Of a stretch of 64,000 nucleotides of DNA, positions 1 through 8,994 are shown piece after piece. The position numbers were made by a program, and so were the translations under genes. The notes under the pieces are model-generated. The model was not told the DNA's origin and ran no database searches. It saw nothing but the letters and a program-made list of their open reading frames with translations. Location: the NCBI RefSeq assembly GCF_040365225.1, contig NZ_AP028055.1, positions 2,232,001 to 2,296,000 on the forward strand, read 5' to 3'. Source of the DNA: Bacteroides sedimenti (GTDB taxonomy: Bacteria > Bacteroidota > Bacteroidia > Bacteroidales > Bacteroidaceae). The stretch's first letter is position 1. Every line of letters begins with the position of its first letter.

Positions 1-1
1 A

Positions 2-1450
2 GATGATCACACCGCACAAATGATGAGCTGTTATGATAAACGTTTTATCCAAACGCCCAACCTGGACCGAATTGCCACTGATGGGGTACGGTTTACAAGT
101 AGTTTTGTCTGCAACTCCATCTCTGGTCCAAGCAGAGCGGCCATGTTTACAGGAAAACACAGCCATAAAAATGGATTTAAAGACAATACTTCTGTCTTCG
201 ACGGTTCACAGCAGACCATGCCTAAATTACTCCAGCAAGCTGGATATCAGACTGCGATAATAGGTAAATGGCATCTGGAAAGTACACCCACAGGATTTAA
301 TTTTTGGGAAATACTTCCCGGCCAGGGAGATTATTACAATCCGGATTTCATTACTCCCCAGGGAACCATTCACAAAGAAGGATATGTGACTAATATTATC
401 ACAGATATGAGTATTGACTGGCTTGAGAATAAACGAGACAGGAAAAAACCATTCTGTCTGTTTATTCATCACAAAGCAATTCACCGGAACTGGATGGCCG
501 ATACCTGCAACCTCAGTCTCTACGAAGACAAAATATTTGAATATCCGAAGAACTTCTATGATAATTATGAAGGACGTCCTGCTGCCGCAGCCCAAGAAAT
601 GAGCATAGATAAGGATATGGACCTGATATACGATCTGAAAATGCTATGTCCTGACAAAAACAGTCGTCTAAAAAGTCTTTATACACGCAATAATGACTCT
701 GCAGGAGTATATGGACGGATGAATGAAGGTCAGAAAGCAGCCTGGAACAAACATTATCAGCCTATTATTGATGGATTCTATAAAGCAAATCTAAAAGGAA
801 AAGAATTGGCTGAATGGAAATATCAACGATATATGCGTGATTATGCAAAAACGGTGAAGTCGTTGGATGACAACGTGGGACGTGTTCTTGATTACCTGAA
901 AAAAGAGGGGTTATTGGAAAACACCTTGGTTGTGTACACCTCCGACCAAGGATTCTATATGGGCGAGCATGGGTGGTTTGATAAACGGTTTATGTACGAG
1001 GAATCAATGCATACTCCTTTGATCATGCACTTACCTAATGTATACAGTAAGAAGGGAGATATACCTCAATTGGTTCAGAACATTGATTATGCACCAACAT
1101 TCCTAGAATTGGCTGGTGCCAAAATACCCAACGACATGCAGGGTGTATCTTTGGTACCATTATTGAAAGGAGAAAAGCCGAAAAACTGGAGAAAGTCACT
1201 TTATTACCATTTTTATGAATATCCGGCAGAACATGCTGTAAAAAAACATTATGGAGTGCGAACGGATCGTTACAAACTGATTCATTTCTATAACGATATA
1301 GATAAATGGGAGTTATACGATCTGAAGAAAGATCCGATGGAAATGAATAATATTTATGAAAAAAAGGGAACTAAGTCCATTACAAAGAAGCTTTTGAAAG
1401 AACTGAACCGGTTACAGGAGCAATACGATGACCCAATCCGACTAAGATAG
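2..1450 (+). CDS. Ser-type sulfatase, 5' end cut by window (S1_11-like)
   Basis: This is a sulfatase of the alkaline-phosphatase superfamily that hydrolyses a sulfate ester on a glycan. The frame is open from base 2 and starts with DDHTAQMM, the metal-binding segment that normally follows a signal peptide and a short strand, so the true start lies outside the window. The maturation motif reads SGPSRAAMFTG (Ser codon at 122-124), so a serine must be converted to formylglycine by an anSME-type enzyme. Later motifs GKWHLE and TSDQGFYMGEHGWFDKR are typical of the family. The overall sequence recalls Bacteroides S1_11 enzymes that remove 6-O-sulfate from GlcNAc; that subfamily call is from memory and only moderately sure. 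Its downstream neighbours GH20, GH2 and GH29 fit a role on sulfated Gal-GlcNAc chains such as keratan sulfate or mucin glycans. A 167-base gap with a hairpin separates it from GH20. Confidence 0.9.
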   Translation, partial: DDHTAQMMSCYDKRFIQTPNLDRIATDGVRFTSSFVCNSISGPSRAAMFTGKHSHKNGFKDNTSVFDGSQQTMPKLLQQAGYQTAIIGKWHLESTPTGFNFWEILPGQGDYYNPDFITPQGTIHKEGYVTNIITDMSIDWLENKRDRKKPFCLFIHHKAIHRNWMADTCNLSLYEDKIFEYPKNFYDNYEGRPAAAAQEMSIDKDMDLIYDLKMLCPDKNSRLKSLYTRNNDSAGVYGRMNEGQKAAWNKHYQPIIDGFYKANLKGKELAEWKYQRYMRDYAKTVKSLDDNVGRVLDYLKKEGLLENTLVVYTSDQGFYMGEHGWFDKRFMYEESMHTPLIMHLPNVYSKKGDIPQLVQNIDYAPTFLELAGAKIPNDMQGVSLVPLLKGEKPKNWRKSLYYHFYEYPAEHAVKKHYGVRTDRYKLIHFYNDIDKWELYDLKKDPMEMNNIYEKKGTKSITKKLLKELNRLQEQYDDPIRLR

Positions 1451-1572
1451 AATCGCTAACAAATCACAAGATTCTTAAACAAGATTATAGTTATATCGGC
1501 GGAATCATATCAAAAAACTCCTTACGACCCATAAATATGATGAGAGTCAATTTTCGTCTAATAGAAATAAAA

Positions 1573-1599
1573 GGGGCTGTCTCAAAATAAGGCAGCCCC
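1573..1599 (+). terminator. Hairpin between sulfatase and GH20 (weak terminator)
   Basis: GGGGCTG at 1573-1579 pairs perfectly with CAGCCCC at 1593-1599 around a 13-base loop. Only a weak T stretch (ATTTAATAA) follows, so it may attenuate rather than stop transcription into the GH20 gene, which begins 18 bases later. Its arm resembles those of several other terminators in this window. Confidence 0.55.
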
Positions 1600-1617
1600 A
1601 TTTAATAAACACCAAAC

Positions 1618-3930
1618 ATGAATATAGTTAAAACACTTTTATTATCAATCACACTATGCTTCTCCGGAGGTATATCAGGGAAAGATTTCTCAAATAATAA
1701 ATGGGTTATACCTCAGATAAACAATTTGAAATCAGGAAATGGTACATTTCATATAACCCGACACACTACCATGGGGGTTGAGAACAAGGAACAAGCTGAA
1801 GTGGCCAAACTTTTTGCCTCGCTTTTCTATTCTGCATCCGCATCTTTTCCAACAATTAAAATCGGCAACAACCAAGCAGATATTGTTTTTGTTACAAATA
1901 AAAATCTGAAAGAAGAAGCATATAAACTAAATGTTACTTCCCATAAAATCAAGATTGAAGCTTCCGGAATACCCGGCTTCTTTTATGCCACTCAAACCCT
2001 TCGTCAGCTTCTTCCTGCCGATATCGAAGATAAGCAGAAAGCTATAAAAGCGGTATGGAGTATCCCAGCTATGACAATTGAAGATGAGCCAAGATTCGGG
2101 TACCGTGGATTAATGCTCGACGTAGCACGCTATTTCATTCCGAAAGAAACAGTCCTAAAGATTGTCAACAGCATGGGTCTACTTAAACTTAATAAGCTAC
2201 ATCTGCACCTGGTAGATGATAATGGATGGAGGCTTGAGATAAAAAAATATCCAAAGTTAACTGAGGTTGGTGCTTGGAAAGTTGAAAGAAAAGTCCCTTT
2301 CCCTGACAGAAGAAACCCAGAACCAGGAGAGGTTGCCACAGCTGGTGGCTTTTATTCGCAACAAGATATTAAAGAAATAATAGCCTATGCATCCAAACGA
2401 CAAATAGAAATCATTCCTGAAATTGAAATGCCGGCGCATACAGTCTCATCATTAGCCGCCTATCCGTCTCTTGCATGCCCTATAGTTAAACAGTTTATCG
2501 GAGTTTTGCCGGGATTGGGAGGAAAAAATTCTGAAATTGTATATTGCGCAGGGAATGACAGTGTATTCACTTTCCTTGAAAATGTAATCGACGAAGTAAC
2601 CAAACTTTTTCCATCCCGTTACATTCACTTGGGAGGAGATGAAGCGTCAAAGACAAACTGGAAAAAATGTCCGCTCTGTCAGGCCAGAATGAAAGCTGAA
2701 CATCTGAGTGATGAAGAAGAACTACAGAGTTACTTTATGAAACGAATGAGTAAATATGTTCGCAGCAAAGGGAAAGAAGTGATTGGCTGGGATGAACTTA
2801 CAAACAGTGAACTCCCTGAAGGTTGCATCATCTTTGGATGGCAAGGTAACGGGAATGCAGCATATAAGGCCGGCAAACTGGGACATCGTTTTGTGATGAC
2901 TCCTGCAAAAACTCTTTATCTAATTCGCTATCAGGGCCCACAATGGTTTGAGCCTCTCACCTACTTTGGCAATAATACATTAAAAAACGTATACGACTAC
3001 GAACCCGTTCAGAAGGATTGGGACCCTAAAGTGGCAAAACTGTTAATGGGGGTTCAGGCTTCATTATGGACTGAATTTTGTAATACCCCGGAAGATGTGG
3101 AATATCTTATTTTTCCTCGACTGGCAGCGTTATCTGAAATTGCCTGGGGGAAAAAGGAAAACAAAAACTGGAATGGATTTTTAAAAAGGTTGGATGTTTT
3201 CAATAAACACTTGGATAAGATAGGAATAAACTATGCACGTTCCATGTATAATATCGACCATCAGGTAAAACCAAATAAAGAGAAATTAGACGTTACATTA
3301 AGTTGTATCAGACCTGATATGCTAATAAGGTATACAACTAATGGAAGCGCACCTACTAAAAACTCCAGACTCTATCATACTCCATTAACCATATCTCAAC
3401 AGACAGTAATCAGAGCGGCTACATTTTCAGCCGGTAAGCAAATGGGCAAAACACTTTATCTGAAACTCGGCTGGAACAAGGCCACCGGTAAACCGGTACT
3501 TGGGAATAATCCCAACGGCTATTTGTTGACAAATGGATTAGAAGGAAGCAACAAACAGAGCGATTTCGAATGGTGCGGCTGGTACGACGGAGATGCAACA
3601 TTTGTTGTGGATTTATTGAAAAAAGAATCGATAGATACCATAAAGATTGGATTTATAACCAATTATGGAATGGCCGTACATAAACCGTCGCAAGTAAAAA
3701 TTCTGGTATCGGATGATAATGTAAATTTCAGAGAAGTTTCGGAGTTCTCATTCACTACCAAAGAGATTTTTACAGAGAGAACTAGACGGGAAGAAAAAAC
3801 AATTAATCGCTTGAATACATCGGGACGTTTTGTTAAATTTGCCCTCAATAATCCGGGTCATTGTCCTGATAATCATGTTAGACCAGGTCAACCTACCTGG
3901 ATGTATGTTGACGAAGTGACAATTAACTAA
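1618..3930 (+). CDS. GH20 beta-N-acetylhexosaminidase
   Basis: This enzyme removes terminal beta-linked GlcNAc or GalNAc by substrate-assisted catalysis. The 770-residue protein begins with a signal peptide (about residues 1-21). A GH20 N-terminal alpha/beta domain precedes the TIM barrel. The barrel carries HLHLVDDNGWRLEI and the catalytic pair Asp341-Glu342 in YIHLGGDEAS. After the barrel come a short beta domain of the chitobiase C-terminal type (YTTNGSAPT, about residues 555-615) and a final F5/8 type C (CBM32-like) domain that probably binds galactosyl or GlcNAc sugars. It lies 11 bases upstream of the GH2 gene and is probably cotranscribed with GH2 and GH29. In this context it likely trims GlcNAc from keratan-like, N-linked or O-linked glycans after desulfation. 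The family call is secure; the exact linkage is inference. Confidence 0.95.
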   Translation: MNIVKTLLLSITLCFSGGISGKDFSNNKWVIPQINNLKSGNGTFHITRHTTMGVENKEQAEVAKLFASLFYSASASFPTIKIGNNQADIVFVTNKNLKEEAYKLNVTSHKIKIEASGIPGFFYATQTLRQLLPADIEDKQKAIKAVWSIPAMTIEDEPRFGYRGLMLDVARYFIPKETVLKIVNSMGLLKLNKLHLHLVDDNGWRLEIKKYPKLTEVGAWKVERKVPFPDRRNPEPGEVATAGGFYSQQDIKEIIAYASKRQIEIIPEIEMPAHTVSSLAAYPSLACPIVKQFIGVLPGLGGKNSEIVYCAGNDSVFTFLENVIDEVTKLFPSRYIHLGGDEASKTNWKKCPLCQARMKAEHLSDEEELQSYFMKRMSKYVRSKGKEVIGWDELTNSELPEGCIIFGWQGNGNAAYKAGKLGHRFVMTPAKTLYLIRYQGPQWFEPLTYFGNNTLKNVYDYEPVQKDWDPKVAKLLMGVQASLWTEFCNTPEDVEYLIFPRLAALSEIAWGKKENKNWNGFLKRLDVFNKHLDKIGINYARSMYNIDHQVKPNKEKLDVTLSCIRPDMLIRYTTNGSAPTKNSRLYHTPLTISQQTVIRAATFSAGKQMGKTLYLKLGWNKATGKPVLGNNPNGYLLTNGLEGSNKQSDFEWCGWYDGDATFVVDLLKKESIDTIKIGFITNYGMAVHKPSQVKILVSDDNVNFREVSEFSFTTKEIFTERTRREEKTINRLNTSGRFVKFALNNPGHCPDNHVRPGQPTWMYVDEVTIN

Positions 3931-3941
3931 ACTATATAACC

Positions 3942-6900
3942 ATGAATTTTAAAAGAACCGTTGCAGCTTTTTATGCAACCCTTCTGTCTTTAGGCCTTTC
4001 GGCCCAAACTGTCGGAGTTACTCCTGAATGGCAAAGCCAATATGCTATTGGATTAAATAAACTTACTCCGCATACCTATGTTTGGAGGTATACCGATGAA
4101 ACTTCTGCAATCACAGGTAATCATGAAAAATCGCCCTTCTATTTGAATCTGAACGGTGCATGGAAATTTAACTGGGTCAAGAACCCAGATAATCGTCCTA
4201 AAGATTTCTTCAAACCCTCCTTTTATGTTGCCGGATGGGCAGATATCAATGTTCCAGGCTGCTGGGAACGTCAGGGATACGGAACTCCGATCTATGTAAA
4301 CGAAACCTATGAATTCGGAGAAGGCACCCCTCCTACCGTACCTCATAAAGAAAATGAAGTTGGTTCTTACCGCCGCACATTCACTATCCCTGCCGACTGG
4401 AAAGGCAGACGTGTAGTACTTTGTTGTGAAGGTGTCACTTCATTCTACTATATATGGCTGAACGGACAGTACCTGGGTTATAACATGGATTCCAAAACTC
4501 CTGCAGAATGGGACATCACAGACAAACTGAAAGATGGTGAAAATGTGGTTGCTCTGGAGGTGTACCGTTGGAGTTCGGGATCATATCTGGAATGTCAGGA
4601 TATGTGGAGATTAAGCGGTATTGAAAGGGATGTTTATCTTTATAGCACCCCAAAGCAATTCATTGCAGACTATAAAGTGACATCCACTTTGGATAAAAAC
4701 AATTATCGCGATGGGATTTTCCAATTAACAACTTCTGTTCATGGGAAATCATCGGGTGCTGCATCTGTTTCATATAGGCTTATGGATGCTGATGGAAAAA
4801 CTATACTTCAGGATAACAGTCCACTTATAAAAGCCGAGAATCTTGTTTTTGCAGAGAAAACCATTCCTTCGGTAAAAGCATGGAGTGCCGAACATCCTGA
4901 TCTTTATTCACTGGTTATCGAATTAAAAGATGCCAACGGAAAGGTTACTGAAACAACAGCCTGCAAGATTGGCTTTAAAACATCTGAAATTAAAAATGGA
5001 CGTTTTTGCATCAACGGAGTTCCGGTTCTGGTAAAAGGGGTGAATCGTCATATCTTTACTCAGGCGGGACATACAACCAGCAAGGAACTAATGGAACTGG
5101 ATGTAAAACTGATGAAGCAAAACAACATCAACACTGTTCGTAGTGCGCACTATCCGAACGATTCTTACTGGTACGAACTTTGTGATAAATATGGATTGTA
5201 TGTAATTGACGAAGCAAATATTGAATCACATGGAATGGGCTATGGAAAAGCTTCCTTAGCCAAGGACAGCACCTGGCTACTTGCCCACATGGACAGAACA
5301 AAACGAATGTACGAGCGTTCCAAAAATCATCCTTCAATCATTATCTGGTCTCTTGGAAACGAAGCTGGAAACGGAACCAACTTTGAACATACTTACAGAT
5401 GGCTTAAATCCGTTGAAAATAACCGTCCGGTTCAATATGAACTTGCACGTGAAGATTTCAATACGGATATTTATTGCCGTATGTACCGTTCTATAGATGA
5501 AATAAAGAAGTATGTATCAAGAAAAGATATCTATCGTCCCTTTATACTATGCGAATATCTTCATGCTATGGGCAACAGCTGTGGTGGGATGAAAGACTAC
5601 TGGGACGTTTTTGAAAATGAACCTATGGCTCAGGGAGGATGTATCTGGGACTGGGTGGATCAATCATTCCGCGAAGTGGATGCAAATGGCAAATGGTACT
5701 GGTCTTACGGCGGTGACTACGGCCCAAAAGATGTTCCCAGCTTCGGCAACTTCTGTGGAAATGGTCTGGTGAATGCAATTCGTGAACCTCACCCTCATTT
5801 ATTCGAAGCTAAAAAGGTGTATCAGAATATCAAATCAAAACTAGTGGATGCACAAAATCTGACTATAGAGGTGAAAAACTGGTTCGATTTTACTAACCTA
5901 AATGAGTACAAGCTGCAATGGCAGATTGTAGGTGACAATGGAAAAGTTATTGCTCAAGGTGAAAAGAATGTAGATTGCGAACCACATACTACTGTAAAAG
6001 TATCTATTGGTAAGACAACACTTCCTCAGAATATCCGTGAAGCATACCTTAACCTGAACTGGTTTACAAAGAAAGAGAACGGTATGATTCCTGCAAATCA
6101 TGAGGTGGCATATGATCAGTTCGTGCTGGCCGGTAATGCCAAATATCGCCCGGAAGTGAAAACTATAAATGGATCATCACTAAAACAAACCGGCTACCAA
6201 ATCAAGAACAATCTATTCAGTGCAGAATTTGATAAAGAAAGCGGTGCCTTGAAATCGTATGTTTACAACGGCAAAGAGATGCTTTCTACTCCTTTGACAA
6301 TAAGCTTATATCGTCCAGCTACAGATAATGACAATCGTGATGGCGGCATAAACGGATCAAAAGCATGGAGAGCAGCAGGACTAAACAAGCTAACTCAGCA
6401 AGCAACAGATCTAAAACTTGAAAAAAACAGAGTCACCGCATCAATTAAACTAGTTAACGATAAATCTGTTAAAGTAGGTGATGCTGTACTTGTTTATACT
6501 TTCAAGAAAAACGGCGAGGTTCGCATTAATACGACTTTCACACCGGATACCGCGGTAGTAAAATCAGTAGCCCGTTTGGGATTGACATTTGAAATGCCAG
6601 CAGAATACGGGCAGGTTTCTTACCTGGGTAGAGGTGATATCGAAACATATGCAGATCGCAAGGCATGCGGACGTATTGGTATTTACAACCAGAGTGTGGA
6701 AAGTATGTTCCACTACTACATTACTCCGCAATCAACAGGAAACAGGACCGATACCCGCTGGATGAAACTTAGCAATGAATCAGGTTTTGGATTTCATTTT
6801 GAGAGTTCAGCCCCGTTCCAGTTCAGTGTAATTCCTTTCACCGACAAAATGTTGGATGAAGCACTGCATATCAATAAACTGGAGCGTGAAGGTATTGTAA

Positions 6901-7025
6901 CCGTTCACTTGGATGCTGAGCAGAATGGTGTGGGAACTGCAACATGCGGCCCAGGCGTTCTTCCCAAATATCGTGTACCAATGACACAACATACATTTGA
7001 ATTCACTTTAAGACCTGAAAAATGA
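3942..7025 (+). CDS. GH2 beta-galactosidase (LacZ-type)
   Basis: This is a large LacZ-type beta-galactosidase of 1027 residues, the length of E. coli LacZ. A signal peptide (about residues 1-22, ending in LSAQ) sends it to the periplasm or beyond. Domain order is jelly-roll sugar-binding, Ig-like, TIM barrel, second Ig-like, then the C-terminal LacZ small-chain domain. The acid/base residue is Glu474 in SLGNEAGNG, and the nucleophile is Glu538 in ILCEYLHAMGNS; both match LacZ Glu461 and Glu537. The gene sits 11 bases after GH20, and its stop overlaps the GH29 start by 4 bases (ATGA), so the three are almost certainly one operon. Likely substrate here is the beta-galactose of host Gal-GlcNAc or Gal-GalNAc units. 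Other GH2 specificities are possible, but the LacZ motifs make galactosidase the best call. Confidence 0.94.
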   Translation: MNFKRTVAAFYATLLSLGLSAQTVGVTPEWQSQYAIGLNKLTPHTYVWRYTDETSAITGNHEKSPFYLNLNGAWKFNWVKNPDNRPKDFFKPSFYVAGWADINVPGCWERQGYGTPIYVNETYEFGEGTPPTVPHKENEVGSYRRTFTIPADWKGRRVVLCCEGVTSFYYIWLNGQYLGYNMDSKTPAEWDITDKLKDGENVVALEVYRWSSGSYLECQDMWRLSGIERDVYLYSTPKQFIADYKVTSTLDKNNYRDGIFQLTTSVHGKSSGAASVSYRLMDADGKTILQDNSPLIKAENLVFAEKTIPSVKAWSAEHPDLYSLVIELKDANGKVTETTACKIGFKTSEIKNGRFCINGVPVLVKGVNRHIFTQAGHTTSKELMELDVKLMKQNNINTVRSAHYPNDSYWYELCDKYGLYVIDEANIESHGMGYGKASLAKDSTWLLAHMDRTKRMYERSKNHPSIIIWSLGNEAGNGTNFEHTYRWLKSVENNRPVQYELAREDFNTDIYCRMYRSIDEIKKYVSRKDIYRPFILCEYLHAMGNSCGGMKDYWDVFENEPMAQGGCIWDWVDQSFREVDANGKWYWSYGGDYGPKDVPSFGNFCGNGLVNAIREPHPHLFEAKKVYQNIKSKLVDAQNLTIEVKNWFDFTNLNEYKLQWQIVGDNGKVIAQGEKNVDCEPHTTVKVSIGKTTLPQNIREAYLNLNWFTKKENGMIPANHEVAYDQFVLAGNAKYRPEVKTINGSSLKQTGYQIKNNLFSAEFDKESGALKSYVYNGKEMLSTPLTISLYRPATDNDNRDGGINGSKAWRAAGLNKLTQQATDLKLEKNRVTASIKLVNDKSVKVGDAVLVYTFKKNGEVRINTTFTPDTAVVKSVARLGLTFEMPAEYGQVSYLGRGDIETYADRKACGRIGIYNQSVESMFHYYITPQSTGNRTDTRWMKLSNESGFGFHFESSAPFQFSVIPFTDKMLDEALHINKLEREGIVTVHLDAEQNGVGTATCGPGVLPKYRVPMTQHTFEFTLRPEK

Positions 7026-8893
7026 GAAAACTCAATCTAAGTATCCTAGGGGCATTCTTCACGCTGTTTGCCCTGCAAGCACAACAGACAGAGAAATATT
7101 ACACAAAACATGTAGAATTTCCTGCAAATGCTACATTGGAAGAAAAAGTCGACATGGCCGCCAGACTGGTTCCATCAAAACAACAACTCGCCTGGCAGAA
7201 GACAGAATTGACCGCTTTCCTTCACTTCGGTATTAATACTTTCACCGGACGTGAATGGGGGGATGGGAAAGAAGATGAAGCACTCTTCAATCCTTCCGAA
7301 CTGAATACTGAACAATGGGTTCGCACCTTGAAAGAGTGTGGATTCAAGATGGTAATCCTTACTGCCAAGCATCACGATGGCTTTTGTTTGTGGCCAACTA
7401 AAACCACGAAGCATTCAGTAGCTTCATCTCCCTGGAAAAACGGGAAAGGAGATGTGGTAGCCGAATTAAAGAAGGCATGCGATAAATATGGCATGAAAAT
7501 TGGTCTCTACCTCTCACCCTGGGACAGAAACGCGTCTTGTTACGGTGATTCTCCAGCTTACAATAAATTCTTTATTGAACAGTTGACCGAGTTGCTTACC
7601 AATTATGGAGAAGTAAACGAAGTATGGTTTGACGGAGCCTGTGGTGAAGGTCCAAACGGGAAAAAACAAGTATACGACTGGGACACCTTCTATAAAACCA
7701 TCAAGCGTCTGCAACCCAATGCTGTAATGGCCATCATGGGTGATGATGTACGCTGGGTAGGAAACGAAAGCGGTATGGGTCGTGATGCAGAATGGAGCTC
7801 CACAGCACTGGCTCCGGGTGTTTACGAACGTTCTGCTTCTGTAAATAAGGAACTTGGTATCAATGCACAATCAAAAGACCTGGGTAGCCGTAATATCCTT
7901 GCCAAAGCAAAAGAGTTGTTCTGGTATCCTTCTGAAGTCGATGTATCTATCCGTCCGGGATGGTTCTACCATGCAAGCGAGGACAGTCAAGTGAAGTCGC
8001 TTGAGAAGCTTACCAACATCTACTTCCAGTCTGTTGGCTACAACTCGGTGTTATTGCTGAACATTCCTCCTGATAAGAGAGGGTTGATTCATGAAAACGA
8101 CGTACAACGTCTGAAAGAGTTCGCTGCCTACATCAAGGGAACCTTTGCAGACAACAAGGTGCTGAAAGGGAACTTGCCATGGAAGGCAAGCGCCGGAACA
8201 TCAAAAATTTATACGTTGAAACCAGGTTCAAACATAAATACTGTACTTCTGCAAGAAGATATTTCCAAAGGCCAGCGTATTGAATCGTTTGTTATTGAAG
8301 TCTTTAGTAACAATAAATGGAAAGAGGTGGCTAATGGAAAATCTGTTGGTTACAAACGCCTTGCCCGTTTCCCGGTCTGTTCTGCAAGCAAACTAAGAAT
8401 CACGATAAAGGAAAGCCGTCTTGCAGCCAATATCGGTAATGTAGGTGCTTATTTTGCAAAACCACTTTCAAAAGAAGACGAAAGCCTCAAGCTTTCAGAT
8501 GTTTCTCAGAAAAACTGGAAAACAATGCCATCTGAAGCGGTTGCCGCAATTGATGCCAATCCGAAAACTTTCTGGAAGAGTAAAACCCTCTCTCCATTAG
8601 TGGTTGATATGGGTGAAACGATCAACATCAAAGGATTCACCTATGCTCCTGTATCCGGTGAAGACAAATCTGGAACTATCTATACTTATCAGTTCTACGT
8701 AAGTACCGATGGAGAGAACTGGACCAAATGCGCATGTAGCGGAGAATTTAGCAACATCATGCACAATCCTATCCCACAATTCGTCCGTTTCAGCAAAGAA
8801 TACGCAGCACGTTATCTGAAACTAGTTCCGATAAGTGAAATTGGCAACAAGCAATTTTTCACCATTTCTGAACTGGGAATTTTGAATAAATAA
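7022..8893 (+). CDS. GH29 alpha-L-fucosidase
   Basis: This secreted retaining alpha-L-fucosidase has 623 residues. A signal peptide (about residues 1-20, ending LQAQ) precedes a catalytic TIM barrel with the GH29 signatures FLHFGINTFTGREWG, LTAKHHDGFCLWPT and LYLSPWDRN. The catalytic nucleophile is predicted to be Asp204 in EVWFDGACGEG. The barrel is followed by a beta-sandwich and a C-terminal F5/8 type C-like domain (roughly residues 490-620). Translation is coupled to GH2 through an ATGA overlap. The general acid/base was not identified by eye, so whether it belongs to the broad or the linkage-specific GH29 group is open. It would remove fucose caps from keratan sulfate, mucin or Lewis-type glycans. 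A strong terminator follows 18 bases after the stop and closes the GH20-GH2-GH29 unit. Confidence 0.94.
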   Translation: MRKLNLSILGAFFTLFALQAQQTEKYYTKHVEFPANATLEEKVDMAARLVPSKQQLAWQKTELTAFLHFGINTFTGREWGDGKEDEALFNPSELNTEQWVRTLKECGFKMVILTAKHHDGFCLWPTKTTKHSVASSPWKNGKGDVVAELKKACDKYGMKIGLYLSPWDRNASCYGDSPAYNKFFIEQLTELLTNYGEVNEVWFDGACGEGPNGKKQVYDWDTFYKTIKRLQPNAVMAIMGDDVRWVGNESGMGRDAEWSSTALAPGVYERSASVNKELGINAQSKDLGSRNILAKAKELFWYPSEVDVSIRPGWFYHASEDSQVKSLEKLTNIYFQSVGYNSVLLLNIPPDKRGLIHENDVQRLKEFAAYIKGTFADNKVLKGNLPWKASAGTSKIYTLKPGSNINTVLLQEDISKGQRIESFVIEVFSNNKWKEVANGKSVGYKRLARFPVCSASKLRITIKESRLAANIGNVGAYFAKPLSKEDESLKLSDVSQKNWKTMPSEAVAAIDANPKTFWKSKTLSPLVVDMGETINIKGFTYAPVSGEDKSGTIYTYQFYVSTDGENWTKCACSGEFSNIMHNPIPQFVRFSKEYAARYLKLVPISEIGNKQFFTISELGILNK

Positions 8894-8911
8894 AATTAAA
8901 TTCATATACTT

Positions 8912-8957
8912 GCACCTGCATCTTAGGTTAATGCCTTGATGCAGGTGCTTCTTTTTT
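8912..8957 (+). terminator. Strong intrinsic terminator after GH29
   Basis: GCACCTGCATC at 8912-8922 pairs perfectly over 11 bases with GATGCAGGTGC at 8938-8948, followed by TTCTTTTTT. It ends the glycosidase operon and separates it from the HTCS gene. Confidence 0.9.
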
Positions 8958-8994
8958 GTACCAACTTGTTCTTTTACCATAAAAAACAGATAAA